Part shown: piece after piece, positions 53,739 through 62,243 of the stretch | Layout of the letters: each line of letters opens with the position of its first letter | Position numbering within the stretch: position 1 is the stretch's first letter | DNA from: Methylobacterium dankookense | GTDB taxonomy: Bacteria > Pseudomonadota > Alphaproteobacteria > Rhizobiales > Beijerinckiaceae | Reading direction: 5' to 3' | Length of the DNA stretch: 64,000 nt | Assembly (NCBI RefSeq): GCF_902141855.1 | Contig: NZ_CABFVH010000023.1 | Coordinates: 1 to 64,000 of the forward strand | Made by a program: the position numbers and the translations under genes | The notes under the pieces: model-generated | Seen by the model: the letters and a program-made list of their open reading frames with translations, nothing else | Databases searched by the model: none | Told to the model about the DNA's origin: nothing

Positions 53739-54515
53739 TCATGACGCCGTCGCGTCCGCGCCCGGATGACGGCCGGCCCGCTGCGGTAGCAGGACGATGA
53801 GCGCCACGATGAAGGCCGCGATCACGGCGGAAGCGAGCGGCCGGCTCAGGTTCAGCCCGCCGTTGGCGACCGGCTTGTCGAGGAAATCGCCCACCGTGGC
53901 CCCGAGCGGGCGGGTCAGGATGAACGCCGCCCAGAAGAGCGTGACCCGTGAAACGGAGGTCCGATAGTACAGGGCGATGACGACCGCGAGCGCCGCCGCG
54001 AAGACGAGGGCGCCACCCTCGTAGCCGAGGCCGCCGGTGTCCGCGAGCCAGTCGCCAAGCGCGGTGCCCAACGTCTGCGAGAAGGTGATCGCCCCCCAAT
54101 AGAACGCCTCGACCCGCGGGGTCGAAACCGTGTCTACCGACACGGTGCCCTCGGTCGCGTACCAAAGCCCGAGCACGGCCGCGAGGCAGGCGAGTAGCAG
54201 GGTCGACCCGCCGGTGTATCCGATGCCGAGCGACCGGTCGGCGAAGTCCGCCATCGTCGTACCGAAGGTGGTCGAGGCGACGATCGTGGACCAGTACAGG
54301 ACTGGGTGGAACCGCTTCGACATGATCTGGGCGACCACGAGCGCGACCAGCAGCACGGCGAACAGGGCGGTGCCGGCGAGGTAGCCCCAATTGAGGGTCA
54401 TGGTGACGGTGTCGCCGCCGGTCTCCCCGAGCGTCGTGGCTAGGATCTTGATGATCCAGAAGCCCAGCGTGACCTCGGGTACCTTGCTCAGGGCGCGTTC
54501 GTAACGGTCGTCCAT
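53739..54515 (-). CDS. COG4705 membrane protein, copy 1
   Basis: A 258-residue integral membrane protein starting MDDRYERALSKVPEVTLGFW (AAGGAG site upstream). It has internal two-fold repetition: FWIIKILATTLGETGGDTV in the first half and FYWGAITFSQTLGTALGDW plus LTRPLGATVGDFLDKP in the second, each repeat carrying a T-x-G-x-x-x-x-D element within a helix. COG4705 proteins have no established function. Three copies lie in tandem in this operon. Confidence 0.87.
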   Translation of the reverse strand: MDDRYERALSKVPEVTLGFWIIKILATTLGETGGDTVTMTLNWGYLAGTALFAVLLVALVVAQIMSKRFHPVLYWSTIVASTTFGTTMADFADRSLGIGYTGGSTLLLACLAAVLGLWYATEGTVSVDTVSTPRVEAFYWGAITFSQTLGTALGDWLADTGGLGYEGGALVFAAALAVVIALYYRTSVSRVTLFWAAFILTRPLGATVGDFLDKPVANGGLNLSRPLASAVIAAFIVALIVLLPQRAGRHPGADATAS

Positions 54516-54543
54516 CGGACCTGCTCCTTCTTCGAGAAAAACC

Positions 54544-55359
54544 TCACGGCGCGTCGGCGCAGGCCGCCCGGCGACCGGCACGCTGCGGGATGAGGAGGAC
54601 GAGCCCGGCCATGACGAGCGCGAGCACGCCGGAGATCGTGATGTCGTCGATGCCCAGGCCGCCGGAAGCGACCGGCTTGTCGAGCGAGTTGGCGAGGGTG
54701 GCGCCGAGCGGCCGCGTCAGGACGAACGCCGTCCAGAACAGCATGGGCCTGGAAACACGCGTTCGCAGATGGAGGGCCGTGACCACGGCTAGCGCGACGA
54801 GGATGAGGAGCGCGCTCCCGTTGTACCCGAGCCCGCTGCTGTCGGCCATCCAGTCGCCCAATGCGGTGCCGAGCGTCTGGGAGAACATGACCGTAGCCCA
54901 GTAGAAACCTTCGGCCTGCGGGGACCGCACCGTCTCCACGGCGACCGTGCCGAGCGTGCGCTTCCACAGGATCAGGGTCGCGACGACCGAGGCGAGGAGG
55001 ATCAGGGATCCGCCGAGGTAGCCGATGCCGAGGGACCGGTCGCAGAAGTCGGCGAGCGTCGTGCCTGCGAGCGTCGTCGCGGTGACCACGGCCCAGTACA
55101 GGATGGGATGGAAGCGGGATGCCCGGATCTGCGCCGCAAGCAGAACGGCAAGGACGGTCCCGAAGATCGCCGTGCCGGCGAGATAGCCCAGGCCGAGCGT
55201 CAGGGCGACGGCATTGCCGCCGACCTCGCCCAGGGTCGTGGCCACGATCTTGATGGCCCAGAACCCGGCGGTGGCTTCGGGCACCTTGGCGGCTTCGATG
55301 TGTCCGGGTCGCTCGGTCGGTTGCATCGGGCTGCCGTGGGAAAGCGAGGGCCGGCTCAT
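54544..55359 (-). CDS. COG4705 membrane protein, copy 2
   Basis: A 271-residue paralogue of its neighbours, with VPEATAGFWAIKIVATTLGE, GTTLADFCDRSLGIGYLGGS, FYWATVMFSQTLGTALGDWM and LTRPLGATLANSLDKPVASG. It is closest to copy 1, since both share the DRSLGIGY block, indicating a local duplication. The start ATG overlaps the stop of the upstream 135-residue protein by four bases; a Met 11 codons later is an alternative. Function unknown. Confidence 0.87.
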   Translation of the reverse strand: MSRPSLSHGSPMQPTERPGHIEAAKVPEATAGFWAIKIVATTLGEVGGNAVALTLGLGYLAGTAIFGTVLAVLLAAQIRASRFHPILYWAVVTATTLAGTTLADFCDRSLGIGYLGGSLILLASVVATLILWKRTLGTVAVETVRSPQAEGFYWATVMFSQTLGTALGDWMADSSGLGYNGSALLILVALAVVTALHLRTRVSRPMLFWTAFVLTRPLGATLANSLDKPVASGGLGIDDITISGVLALVMAGLVLLIPQRAGRRAACADAP

Positions 55360-55763
55360 GCGGTGTGGGTCTGGTCGATGATGGCGAGCAGGTCGTCGAC
55401 CGCGCGACGGCAGGCGGCCGGATCGGGGTTCGACGCCCGCAGCGCGTCGAGGGCGCGGTCGATGGCCTTGTCCACGACGTGCCAGTCGGCGGCGGCTCGC
55501 GGCTTCAGGCCGGCCTCGGACGCGTCCCAGGACAATTCCAGGTCCTTGATGCGCGTCTTGGCGGCGGCGAGGTCGCCCCGGTCGGTCATCGCCTTCACGT
55601 CGACGACGATGGTCCGGAACTTGGAGAGGTCGCCGAGCTTCGAGGCCGCCATCGCCTTTGGCGTCGCTCCGACGGCGGCGTCCTGCATCGCCAGCAGGCC
55701 CAGGGGGGCGGCCGTGGCACCGATGACCGTCGCGGCGATGGCGGCGAGGAGGATGTTGCGCAT
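55356..55763 (-). CDS. exported helical protein of COG4705 operon
   Basis: A 135-residue protein with an N-terminal export helix (MRNILLAAIAATVIGATAAP) and a mature helical domain containing SKFRTIVVDVKAMTDRGDLA, TRIKDLELSWDASEAGLKPR, AADWHVVDKAIDRALDALRA and a final DDLLAIIDQTHTA. I recall similar proteins encoded beside COG4705 genes but know no function. It lies between COG4705 copies 3 and 2 and is coupled to copy 2 by a four-base overlap. A periplasmic partner of these membrane proteins is plausible. Confidence 0.75.
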   Translation of the reverse strand: MRNILLAAIAATVIGATAAPLGLLAMQDAAVGATPKAMAASKLGDLSKFRTIVVDVKAMTDRGDLAAAKTRIKDLELSWDASEAGLKPRAAADWHVVDKAIDRALDALRASNPDPAACRRAVDDLLAIIDQTHTA

Positions 55764-55831
55764 GGTCGTTCGCTCCGTGTCGTGCGGCGTTGGAAGGACT
55801 GGAGGATGGGGGTGCTGGAGGCGGCGGACGG

Positions 55832-56608
55832 TCAGGCCCGCCGCTGTCCGGCCGGCTCGCCAGGGCGTCCGGAGACAAGGCTCAGGGACGTCACCAGGGC
55901 GACGATGACGGCGAAGAAGACGAGGCTGGTGGAGGCCGTGCCGAAGCCGAGGCCGCCGTATTCCCGTGCCTGCGACAGCAGATCGCCCAGCGATGCGCCG
56001 AGGGGGCGCGTGACGATGTAGGCGAGCCAGAAGGTCGTCACCGGGTTCGCGCCGAGGCGCCAGGCGAGGGCGAGGGCGGCCAGGATCGTGCCGAAGATGA
56101 CGACGCCGAGATTGAAGCCGAGCCCCAACGCCTCCGTAGCCAGGTCGCCCGCGGCGGTGCCGAGCGCGAAGGTGAGGAGTATGGCGAGCCAGTAGAACGC
56201 CTCGCGGCGCCGGGTCACGATGGCGTGGATCGAGAGCGTCCGCTCGGTCGCGTACCAGAGGGCGAACACGGCGGCGAGGGCGGCCGCGAACACGCCGGTG
56301 CTGACGAAGAGGCTCACGCCGAGCTTGTCGGTCAGGATGTCGGTGACCTGCGTGCCGACCACGCTGACGAGGACGACGGTCGACCAATAGGTCCAGGGCT
56401 TGTAGCGCCGCTCGCGCACCTGCAGGGCGAGGACGGCCGCGAGGAGGCCGGCCGTGAGGGTGGTGGTGACGGCGGCACCCAGGCCGACGTTCACCGCGAG
56501 GTAGTCCGCGCCGGTCTCGCCGACGGTCGTGGACAGTATCTTGATGACCCAGAAGGCCGCGGTGACCTCCGGTACCTTGTTCAAGACCTGGCGCTGGATC
56601 TCGCTCAT
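55832..56608 (-). CDS. COG4705 membrane protein, copy 3
   Basis: A 258-residue paralogue, more divergent than copies 1 and 2: VPEVTAAFWVIKILSTTVGE, GTQVTDILTDKLGVSLFVST, FYWLAILLTFALGTAAGDLA and VTRPLGASLGDLLSQAREYG. It is the first gene after the two-component pair, with GGAGACGGGG before the ATG. The conserved acid in each helix repeat (E/D after T-x-G) suggests ion or proton handling, but that is an inference. Confidence 0.87.
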   Translation of the reverse strand: MSEIQRQVLNKVPEVTAAFWVIKILSTTVGETGADYLAVNVGLGAAVTTTLTAGLLAAVLALQVRERRYKPWTYWSTVVLVSVVGTQVTDILTDKLGVSLFVSTGVFAAALAAVFALWYATERTLSIHAIVTRRREAFYWLAILLTFALGTAAGDLATEALGLGFNLGVVIFGTILAALALAWRLGANPVTTFWLAYIVTRPLGASLGDLLSQAREYGGLGFGTASTSLVFFAVIVALVTSLSLVSGRPGEPAGQRRA

Positions 56609-56700
56609 CCCCGTCTCCCGTCCGTCATGGTCGGGCACGGTGATAGCGAGCCAGAATGAGGGCAGAATGAGCTTCGTCCGGAGGAGCCGCGGGCTCGGCC

Positions 56701-57996
56701 TCAGGCCGGCAGTCTGACGGTTGCGAGGGTACCCTGCCCGTCGCGTCGGTTTTCGACCGTCAGGTCGAGGTCGTTGCGCTCCGCGATGCGGCGGGCGATG
56801 GCGAGCCCGAGCCCCGTGCCTTCGACCTCCGGTGGCGCGGCCCGGAAGAAGCGGTCGAACAGGCGGCCCTCGCTTCCCGGCGGCAGCCCGCAGCCGGTGT
56901 CCCGAACCGTGACGACGCACGCACCGTCCCGGTTCAGCAGACGGACGTCGACCTGGCCTCCCGACGGCGTGTAGCGCAGGGCGTTGTCGACCAGGTTGGC
57001 GAACAGGACGCGGACCTCGTCCTCCGATGCGTGAAGGGTCGCGGGTGTCTCGATATGCACGCCCAGGTCGATGTCCTTGCGCTGGGCGAGCACGACGTGG
57101 TCGGCGACGCAGTCGAGCAGGAGCTGGCCGAGGTCGACGGATGCAGGACGGGCCTCGGCACCGTCGTCGAGCCGGGCGAGACGGAGCAATTGATCCACCA
57201 GCCGGTTCGCCCTCCGGAGGCCGTCCGCCAGCGCCATACGCCGCGCGTCGCCCCCGCCACCGGCAGGCCCGCCGAGGGAGTCGAGTTGGATCTGCATCGC
57301 GGCAAGCGGCGTACGCAGTTCGTGCGCCGCGTCGGCGACGAACCGCTTCTGGGCGGCCAGAGCGGCCTGCAGGCGAAGGATGAGCCCGTTCATGGCCTCG
57401 ACGAGGGGCGCCACCTCCGTCGGCACGCCGCGCGTCGGCAAGGGGCCTTGGGCGGCGGCGCCGCGCCCGGCGAGGTCATGCACCAAGCCGTCGAGCCGCC
57501 CGAGCGCCCGGTTCATCGCCCAGCCGACGACGATCCACGACAGCGGAACGAGGAGCAGCAGGGGGGCCACGGCACCGAGCGCCGCATTGCGTGCGAACTC
57601 CGCCCTCACGACGTCGCGCTGGGCGACCCGGACCGTCGTGGTGCCGTTGGCGGTCGTGTAGGTGCGCCAGAGCTCGCCGCCCATGACGACGTTCGCGTAT
57701 CCCGTGCGGTCGGGGTGGCGGACGTCGACGCCGCGGTCGTCGCGCAGGACCTGCCCGTCCTTCCAGATGGTGACGGCGAGTTGGTCCTCCGGGTCCTGGT
57801 CGGCGGCGGGCGGCGCGTCCGCGTCCGGGAGCCCGGGACCGGCGTTGAGGGCGACCTGCCGCAACTGCCCGTCGAGGAAATCGGCCGCCTCGATCCGCGC
57901 GAGGGCATAGGCCGCGACCATCGCGGCCAAGCCGATTCCGGCGAGCAGGGCGGTCATCCAGCCGAGCGTCGTGCGGCGCAAGGAGGCGGCCCTCAT
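56701..57996 (-). CDS. membrane sensor histidine kinase (QseC-like)
   Basis: A 431-residue two-helix sensor: first membrane segment LGWMTALLAGIGLAAMVAAY, periplasmic sensor region of about 110 residues (VTIWKDGQVLRDDRGVDVRH), second segment GAVAPLLLLVPLSWIVVGWA, HAMP-like linker, H-box FVADAAHELRTPLAAMQIQL with His225, and HATPase (NLVDNALRYTPSGG, DTGCGLP, GTGLGLAIARRIAERN). The architecture matches QseC/TctE-type kinases, which often sense divalent metals or carboxylates. The start overlaps the response regulator's end by four bases. Confidence 0.9.
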   Translation of the reverse strand: MRAASLRRTTLGWMTALLAGIGLAAMVAAYALARIEAADFLDGQLRQVALNAGPGLPDADAPPAADQDPEDQLAVTIWKDGQVLRDDRGVDVRHPDRTGYANVVMGGELWRTYTTANGTTTVRVAQRDVVRAEFARNAALGAVAPLLLLVPLSWIVVGWAMNRALGRLDGLVHDLAGRGAAAQGPLPTRGVPTEVAPLVEAMNGLILRLQAALAAQKRFVADAAHELRTPLAAMQIQLDSLGGPAGGGGDARRMALADGLRRANRLVDQLLRLARLDDGAEARPASVDLGQLLLDCVADHVVLAQRKDIDLGVHIETPATLHASEDEVRVLFANLVDNALRYTPSGGQVDVRLLNRDGACVVTVRDTGCGLPPGSEGRLFDRFFRAAPPEVEGTGLGLAIARRIAERNDLDLTVENRRDGQGTLATVRLPA

Positions 57997-58652
57997 GGCT
58001 TGGGCACCATCCAGCCTGCGCCGCGGACGTTGAGGATCACGCCCTTGCCGACCTTGCGGCGGACCGTAAGGATCAGGGCGTCCACCGCGTTGCTCTCGAC
58101 CTCCTCGCCCCACCCGTAGATGCGTTCCTCGATCTGCGCCCGAGAAAGGATGCGCCCCGGTCGCTCCATGAGCGCGTGCATGAGGGCGTATTCTCGCGCC
58201 GACAAGACCGCGACGGTCCCGGCGTGGGATAGCACATGGCTCTCCGTGTCGAGTTCGGTCTCGGCGGCCACGAGCCGCGCGCTCGCCCGCCCGGCCCGCC
58301 GCCGCAGGATCGCCCGCATCCGGGCGAGCAGCTCGCGCATCTCGAACGGCTTGACCAGGTAGTCGTCGGCCCCGAGGTCGAGGCCGGCGACGCGGCTGTC
58401 GAGTCCGTCCCGCGCCGTGATGATGAGCACCGACGTGTCGTTGCCCGCCGTCCGCGCGGACCTGAGAACCTGCAGGCCGTCGGCGCCCGGCAGGCCGAGG
58501 TCCAGCAGGACCAGGGCATGGCCGCCGACCCGCAGCGCCGTTTCGGCCGTGGGTCCGTCGCGCACCCAGTCGACGGAATAGCCTTCGGCGGCAAGGCCGT
58601 GCGACAGCCCTTCGCCGATCATGCGGTCGTCCTCGATCAGCAGCACGCGCAT
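57993..58652 (-). CDS. OmpR-family response regulator
   Basis: A 219-residue regulator: receiver domain MRVLLIEDDRMIGEGLSHGL with phospho-acceptor Asp51 in LVLLDLGLPGADGLQVL and a KPFEMRELLAR switch region, then a winged-helix output domain (VAVLSAREYALMHALMERPG, VDALILTVRRKVGKG). It is the first gene of the RR-kinase-COG4705 series and probably controls that operon. Closest by pattern to QseB. Confidence 0.92.
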   Translation of the reverse strand: MRVLLIEDDRMIGEGLSHGLAAEGYSVDWVRDGPTAETALRVGGHALVLLDLGLPGADGLQVLRSARTAGNDTSVLIITARDGLDSRVAGLDLGADDYLVKPFEMRELLARMRAILRRRAGRASARLVAAETELDTESHVLSHAGTVAVLSAREYALMHALMERPGRILSRAQIEERIYGWGEEVESNAVDALILTVRRKVGKGVILNVRGAGWMVPKP

Positions 58653-58980
58653 CGGTCGCTTCGTTCGTGTCGGAACCTTCGCGGCGGCGTACAGGCCGTC
58701 ACCGCTCGGCTAGCCGCAACGGGTGCGGATCCCCGCCATGGACCGGTCCAGCCTGCAGCTCGACATCCTCGGCGGCAAGACCGCTCAAGGGGCGACCGGA
58801 GGACCATCGTGGGCCGGCCCGAGGTAACGGTGGGCGGGCGCACAGGGGTTCCGGCACCGCCGATACGCCTTTCGCCCAGCGCCGTCCTCAATCAGGGGAC
58901 GGCGCTGCGCGACCCGGAATTGCATTACCGGAGAGGCCGACGCCGTAAATGCGGCGCAGACGATCTTTTTTCGGATAGTT
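58653..58980. other. intergenic region
   Basis: No supported gene. It should hold the promoter of the minus-strand regulator/kinase operon; no clear box was recognised. Confidence 0.35.
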
Positions 58981-59394
58981 TCACCTCTGGCCCAACCTGA
59001 TCGCCTTTGCCAGCGTCGACCGACGTTTCGAATACTGCGGCGCCACCATGGGATAGTCATCAGGCAAGCCGTAGCGCTCCCGGTACGAGCGGGGGGTCAA
59101 TCCATGGCTGGCCAAATGCCGCTTGAGGATCGCGTAGGCCTTGCCGTTGATGAAGCTGACGAGCGCATCCGGCGTGATCGAACTTCTCACCTCCGCCGGC
59201 GAGCGTTTCGGCGGCCGTTCGAACGCCGTTTCGACGGGTCCCGACAAGCCCGTCAAGGCCGAGTGGACGGACGCGATAAGGCGAGGCACCTCACGGGGTG
59301 CGGCGGCATTGTTTCGCACATAGGCGCAAACTATGCTCGTTGTGAGATACGTACGCTCTTCGGTATCTTCGAGGTGAAATCTTGGCATATTGCA
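58981..59394 (-). CDS. Ros/MucR family transcriptional regulator
   Basis: The 137-residue product ends in a recognisable MucR DNA-binding domain: ALVSFINGKAYAILKRHLAS, HGLTPRSYRERYGLPDDYPM, VAPQYSKRRSTLAKAIRLGQ. The N-terminal helix (LTTSIVCAYVRNNAAAPREV) is the oligomerisation region. The zinc-finger cysteine usual just before the [D/N]GK turn is Ser/Phe here while the distal His pair remains, resembling the zinc-independent MucR variants. The start is uncertain (59394 or 59385). MucR proteins act as global repressors and nucleoid-binding factors. The upstream DNA is AT-rich, as expected of a MucR target. Confidence 0.85.
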   Translation of the reverse strand, partial: CNMPRFHLEDTEERTYLTTSIVCAYVRNNAAAPREVPRLIASVHSALTGLSGPVETAFERPPKRSPAEVRSSITPDALVSFINGKAYAILKRHLASHGLTPRSYRERYGLPDDYPMVAPQYSKRRSTLAKAIRLGQR

Positions 59395-59724
59395 CATTCT
59401 CGACAGTGTGAGTTTTTTGGATCTGTATTTTTGATCGCCATGAGAGCGGTGCGGACTACGATTGGGCATAGTTTTATTTTGCGCCATTTCGCTGCATAGA
59501 CCTTCGGCTAGATCGTCCCTCGATGCCGCTCCCATCTTCGACTGATATACCGTCGAGCAGGCGGCCATGGGATGATTGACTTGGACCCGTGGTGGCAATC
59601 GAGACGGAATTGCCAAGAGAGCCGTGCGACCGAGGCTCGCGAACTGGACGGCGCCGTCCCGGGCGAGACGGTCTAACGCCGTTGGCTGCGGCGAGAACAG
59701 TCTGCGAGCCGGCCGCCACTGACA
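59395..59724. other. AT-rich intergenic region upstream of mucR-like gene
   Basis: Contains T-rich runs (TTTTTTGG, TATTTTTGATC) at 59410-59440, consistent with promoter DNA and possible MucR autoregulation. No gene was supported. Confidence 0.4.
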
Positions 59725-60588
59725 TCACGGCAGGAATGGCAGGTCGCTGCGAAAGGAGTAGGTGATCCCGAGCCCGACCGTGAATTGGTCGACGGCTCCG
59801 AGACGCTGCGTGATGGTGCTGGCGGCCGCGTCCCCGACGAGGCGGTCGTAGCGCCCGTATAGCGTCGTTCGCCATGCGTCCGACCAGTCATAGGCGACGG
59901 CCGAACTCAAGCCGACGGTCTGCAGACCTCCGGAGGCCGCGTAAGGTGCGAAGAACCCCGTGCGCGCCGACGCGGCCGAGCTGACCCCGAATTGCAATTG
60001 TGCCAGGGCGGTGTCCAGCAGGCCCAGCCGGGGACCGATGGAGAGTGTGAACCGCCCGGTTCGTTCGAACAGGTCCGCGGAGAGATCGAGGGCGAAGCCG
60101 TCCCGTCCCCGCAGGCCGTGGCGCAACTCGGCGCGCGTCCGCAACCGGTCCGGCAGCAGCCAATAGTCGACGAAGATGCCGACCTCGATGGCCCAGGGGT
60201 CGTGATCGAGGCCGGCAAAGCGGCGGTCGACACCCGCATCGCGACCCTGGCGCGGGCTCGCGACAGGCCCGAGCTTGAGACGCGACGTATCAAGGACCGC
60301 GAAGCTCAAGCCGTCGTCGGGCGAATCGAGGGCGAAGGGCTCGTCGGGGCGACGGATGCCGAGCGTCGGGTATGCGAACGGCCCGTCGCGTTCCGCGCCG
60401 AGATACCGCGGCCCGTATAGGGAGAACACGCCGAGGGAGACGATGCGCGATTGCGCGCCGGCCGGCGGGAGCGCGTAGCCGCTTCCTGCGTCCGCGGCCG
60501 AGACGGGTCGGCTCAGGAACGCGCCGACGAGGCAGAACGCGGCCAGACGCCGCTGGCCGCACCGCGGCGGGAGGGCAGGCCGATCCAT
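59725..60588 (-). CDS. MipA/OmpV family outer-membrane protein
   Basis: A 287-residue protein with an N-terminal signal peptide (RRLAAFCLVGAFLSRPVSAA) and alternating beta strands of an outer-membrane barrel: GVFSLYGPRYLGAERDGPFA, LDLSADLFERTGRFTLSIGP, SSAVAYDWSDAWRTTLYGRY, and the terminal TVGLGITYSFRSDLPFLP. The early Y-P-Y/YLG pattern and final strand fit MipA/OmpV (MltA-interacting scaffold) proteins. Its start overlaps the stop of the upstream gene by one base (TAATG). A two-component pair is encoded upstream in the opposite direction. Confidence 0.85.
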   Translation of the reverse strand: MDRPALPPRCGQRRLAAFCLVGAFLSRPVSAADAGSGYALPPAGAQSRIVSLGVFSLYGPRYLGAERDGPFAYPTLGIRRPDEPFALDSPDDGLSFAVLDTSRLKLGPVASPRQGRDAGVDRRFAGLDHDPWAIEVGIFVDYWLLPDRLRTRAELRHGLRGRDGFALDLSADLFERTGRFTLSIGPRLGLLDTALAQLQFGVSSAASARTGFFAPYAASGGLQTVGLSSAVAYDWSDAWRTTLYGRYDRLVGDAAASTITQRLGAVDQFTVGLGITYSFRSDLPFLP

Positions 60589-61052
60589 TACCAGCAGACC
60601 GCCTCGGTGATCCAGTTCTTGAACTTGCACGGGGTTCCGGGTTGGCCGCCCCAAAGACCCAACTGCGTGCCCCTGCATACCTGGCCGGATTCGATGTCCA
60701 GCTCCTGGCCCGACAGGAAGCCCTGCTCGTTGCAGAGCCGGAGTGCGGCCGCCGCGCAGTCGGCACTTCGCCCGGGCGCGGGGATCGGGCAGGACCGCCG
60801 CCCGCGGATGACGGTGACGGGAGGCGTCAGGTCCATGGCGGGCATGTCTGCGACCGCCTGCGCGGTGTCCGACAAACGGCGCGCGACCGATCCGGTGAAG
60901 GCTTCCCATCCGGCGACCAAGCCATCCAAGAGGCCAGCTGGCGATGAGCCGCCGGCTCCGGCGGGTCCCGTCAGCGCAGCTTGGATGCCGAAGGCGAATA
61001 CGGCCGTTCCGACAAGTCGGCCCCGCCGACGGAAGCCGGGCGGGGACATCAT
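60588..61052 (-). CDS. secreted Cys-containing hypothetical protein
   Basis: A 154-residue product: twin-Arg-like start PGFRRRGRLVGTAVFAFGIQ, a helical mid-region (LLDGLVAGWEAFTGSVARRL) and a C-terminal part with six Cys (SCPIPAPGRSADCAAAALRL, CNEQGFLS, GQVCRGTQLG, TPCKFKNWITEAVCW) likely to form disulphides in the periplasm. The family is not recognised. Overlaps join it to both the MipA-like gene and the small gene upstream, so the three form one transcription unit. Confidence 0.7.
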   Translation of the reverse strand: MMSPPGFRRRGRLVGTAVFAFGIQAALTGPAGAGGSSPAGLLDGLVAGWEAFTGSVARRLSDTAQAVADMPAMDLTPPVTVIRGRRSCPIPAPGRSADCAAAALRLCNEQGFLSGQELDIESGQVCRGTQLGLWGGQPGTPCKFKNWITEAVCW

Positions 61053-61330
61053 CGCCCCTCCGCCGGGCCGACCGAACGCGTCGCGGCTACAAAGTCGGAC
61101 GCCAGCGCCGCGCCGCGGGAGAAGGTCCGCGAGGTCCAGGCGGTCTTGTCGGGAAAGCCCGGCGTCCGGTCGCCGTGGCCGATGCGGATGTGACCGGCGT
61201 CTGCGCAGAGCGCTGCCGTGATGGCCCCTAGGCACAAGCTCAGCATGAACGCTGCGGTGGATTGGCTGCGGGCCGGCACGGGAAGCGTGCAGGCTCGGTA
61301 GGCGTGTCTGGTCCCGGAAGGCGCAACCAT
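61049..61330 (-). CDS. small secreted hypothetical protein
   Basis: A 93-residue frame with an internal signal-like helix (AAFMLSLCLGAITAALCADA) followed by a short hydrophilic part (RTPGFPDKTAWTSRTFSRGA). A Met 28 codons in (MLSLCLG) would give a more usual signal peptide. It is the first gene of the MipA-type unit and overlaps the next gene by four bases. Function unknown; the matching overlaps are the main support. Confidence 0.5.
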   Translation of the reverse strand: MVAPSGTRHAYRACTLPVPARSQSTAAFMLSLCLGAITAALCADAGHIRIGHGDRTPGFPDKTAWTSRTFSRGAALASDFVAATRSVGPAEGR

Positions 61331-61562
61331 CGGCGGGCAAGGTCCTTTCCCGCTCATGCGGCGCGGCCGATCAAAGCGCAGCGGACCTTGGGAGGCTGTG
61401 ACCGCAAGTATACGGATTGGTATAGTCGGTGACCTGGCGCAGCGGGCGCAGGTGCGTCGACCCTCAAGGGGACCGGCTCTAGGTTGCGGTCGAAAAGCCG
61501 GCGATTCGGCCCTACGTGCCGAGCCCGGTCCAACATCCCGTATGCCGCTGGGAGCCGAGACG

Positions 61563-62243
61563 ATGAAGGTCCTTGTGATCGAGGACGACGGCGAGATGGC
61601 TCGCTTCATCAGCCGCGGCCTGAGGGAGCAGGGGCACGTCGTCGATCATGCCGACAGCGGTCGGGACGGCCTCTTCCATGCCGCGGGCGGAACCTACGAC
61701 GTGCTGATCGTCGACCGGATGTTGCCGGGACTCGACGGGCTGGGCCTCGTCAAGACCCTGCGGGCCGCCGAGGTGCAGACGCCGGTCCTGTTCCTCACGA
61801 CGATGGCGGGGGTCGGGGACCGGGTCGCAGGGCTCGAAGCGGGAGGCGACGATTACCTTGTCAAACCCTTCGCCTTCGTCGAGTTGCTCGCCCGCGTCCA
61901 CGCGCTCGGTCGGCGGCGCCCGGTGGTGCAGGCCGACACGGTCCTGCGGGCGGCCAACCTGGAGATGGACCTGATCTCCCGAAAGGTCCGACGCGGGGGC
62001 CGGGAGATCGACCTGCAACCCCGGGAGTTTCGGCTCCTGGAGTACCTGCTTCGCAACGCTGGCCGGGTGGTGACCAGGACCATGTTGCTGGAGCAAGTCT
62101 GGGAGTTCCACTTCGATCCCAGGACCAACATCGTGGAAACCCACATCAGCCGCCTTCGCTCGAAGGTCGACAAGGGCTTCGAGCCCGAGCTGATCGAGAC
62201 CGTGCGCGGGACCGGGTATTTGCTACGTGCCACGTTTGCCTAG
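61563..62243 (+). CDS. OmpR-family response regulator
   Basis: A 226-residue regulator with receiver MKVLVIEDDGEMARFISRGL, phospho-acceptor Asp51 in VLIVDRMLPGLDGLGLV, and a KPFAFVELLAR region; then a winged-helix domain (IDLQPREFRLLEYLLRNAGR, TNIVETHISRLRSKVDKG). A GGGAG site precedes the ATG. It overlaps the kinase gene by 17 bases and is divergent from the MipA-type unit, which it may regulate. Confidence 0.92.
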   Translation: MKVLVIEDDGEMARFISRGLREQGHVVDHADSGRDGLFHAAGGTYDVLIVDRMLPGLDGLGLVKTLRAAEVQTPVLFLTTMAGVGDRVAGLEAGGDDYLVKPFAFVELLARVHALGRRRPVVQADTVLRAANLEMDLISRKVRRGGREIDLQPREFRLLEYLLRNAGRVVTRTMLLEQVWEFHFDPRTNIVETHISRLRSKVDKGFEPELIETVRGTGYLLRATFA

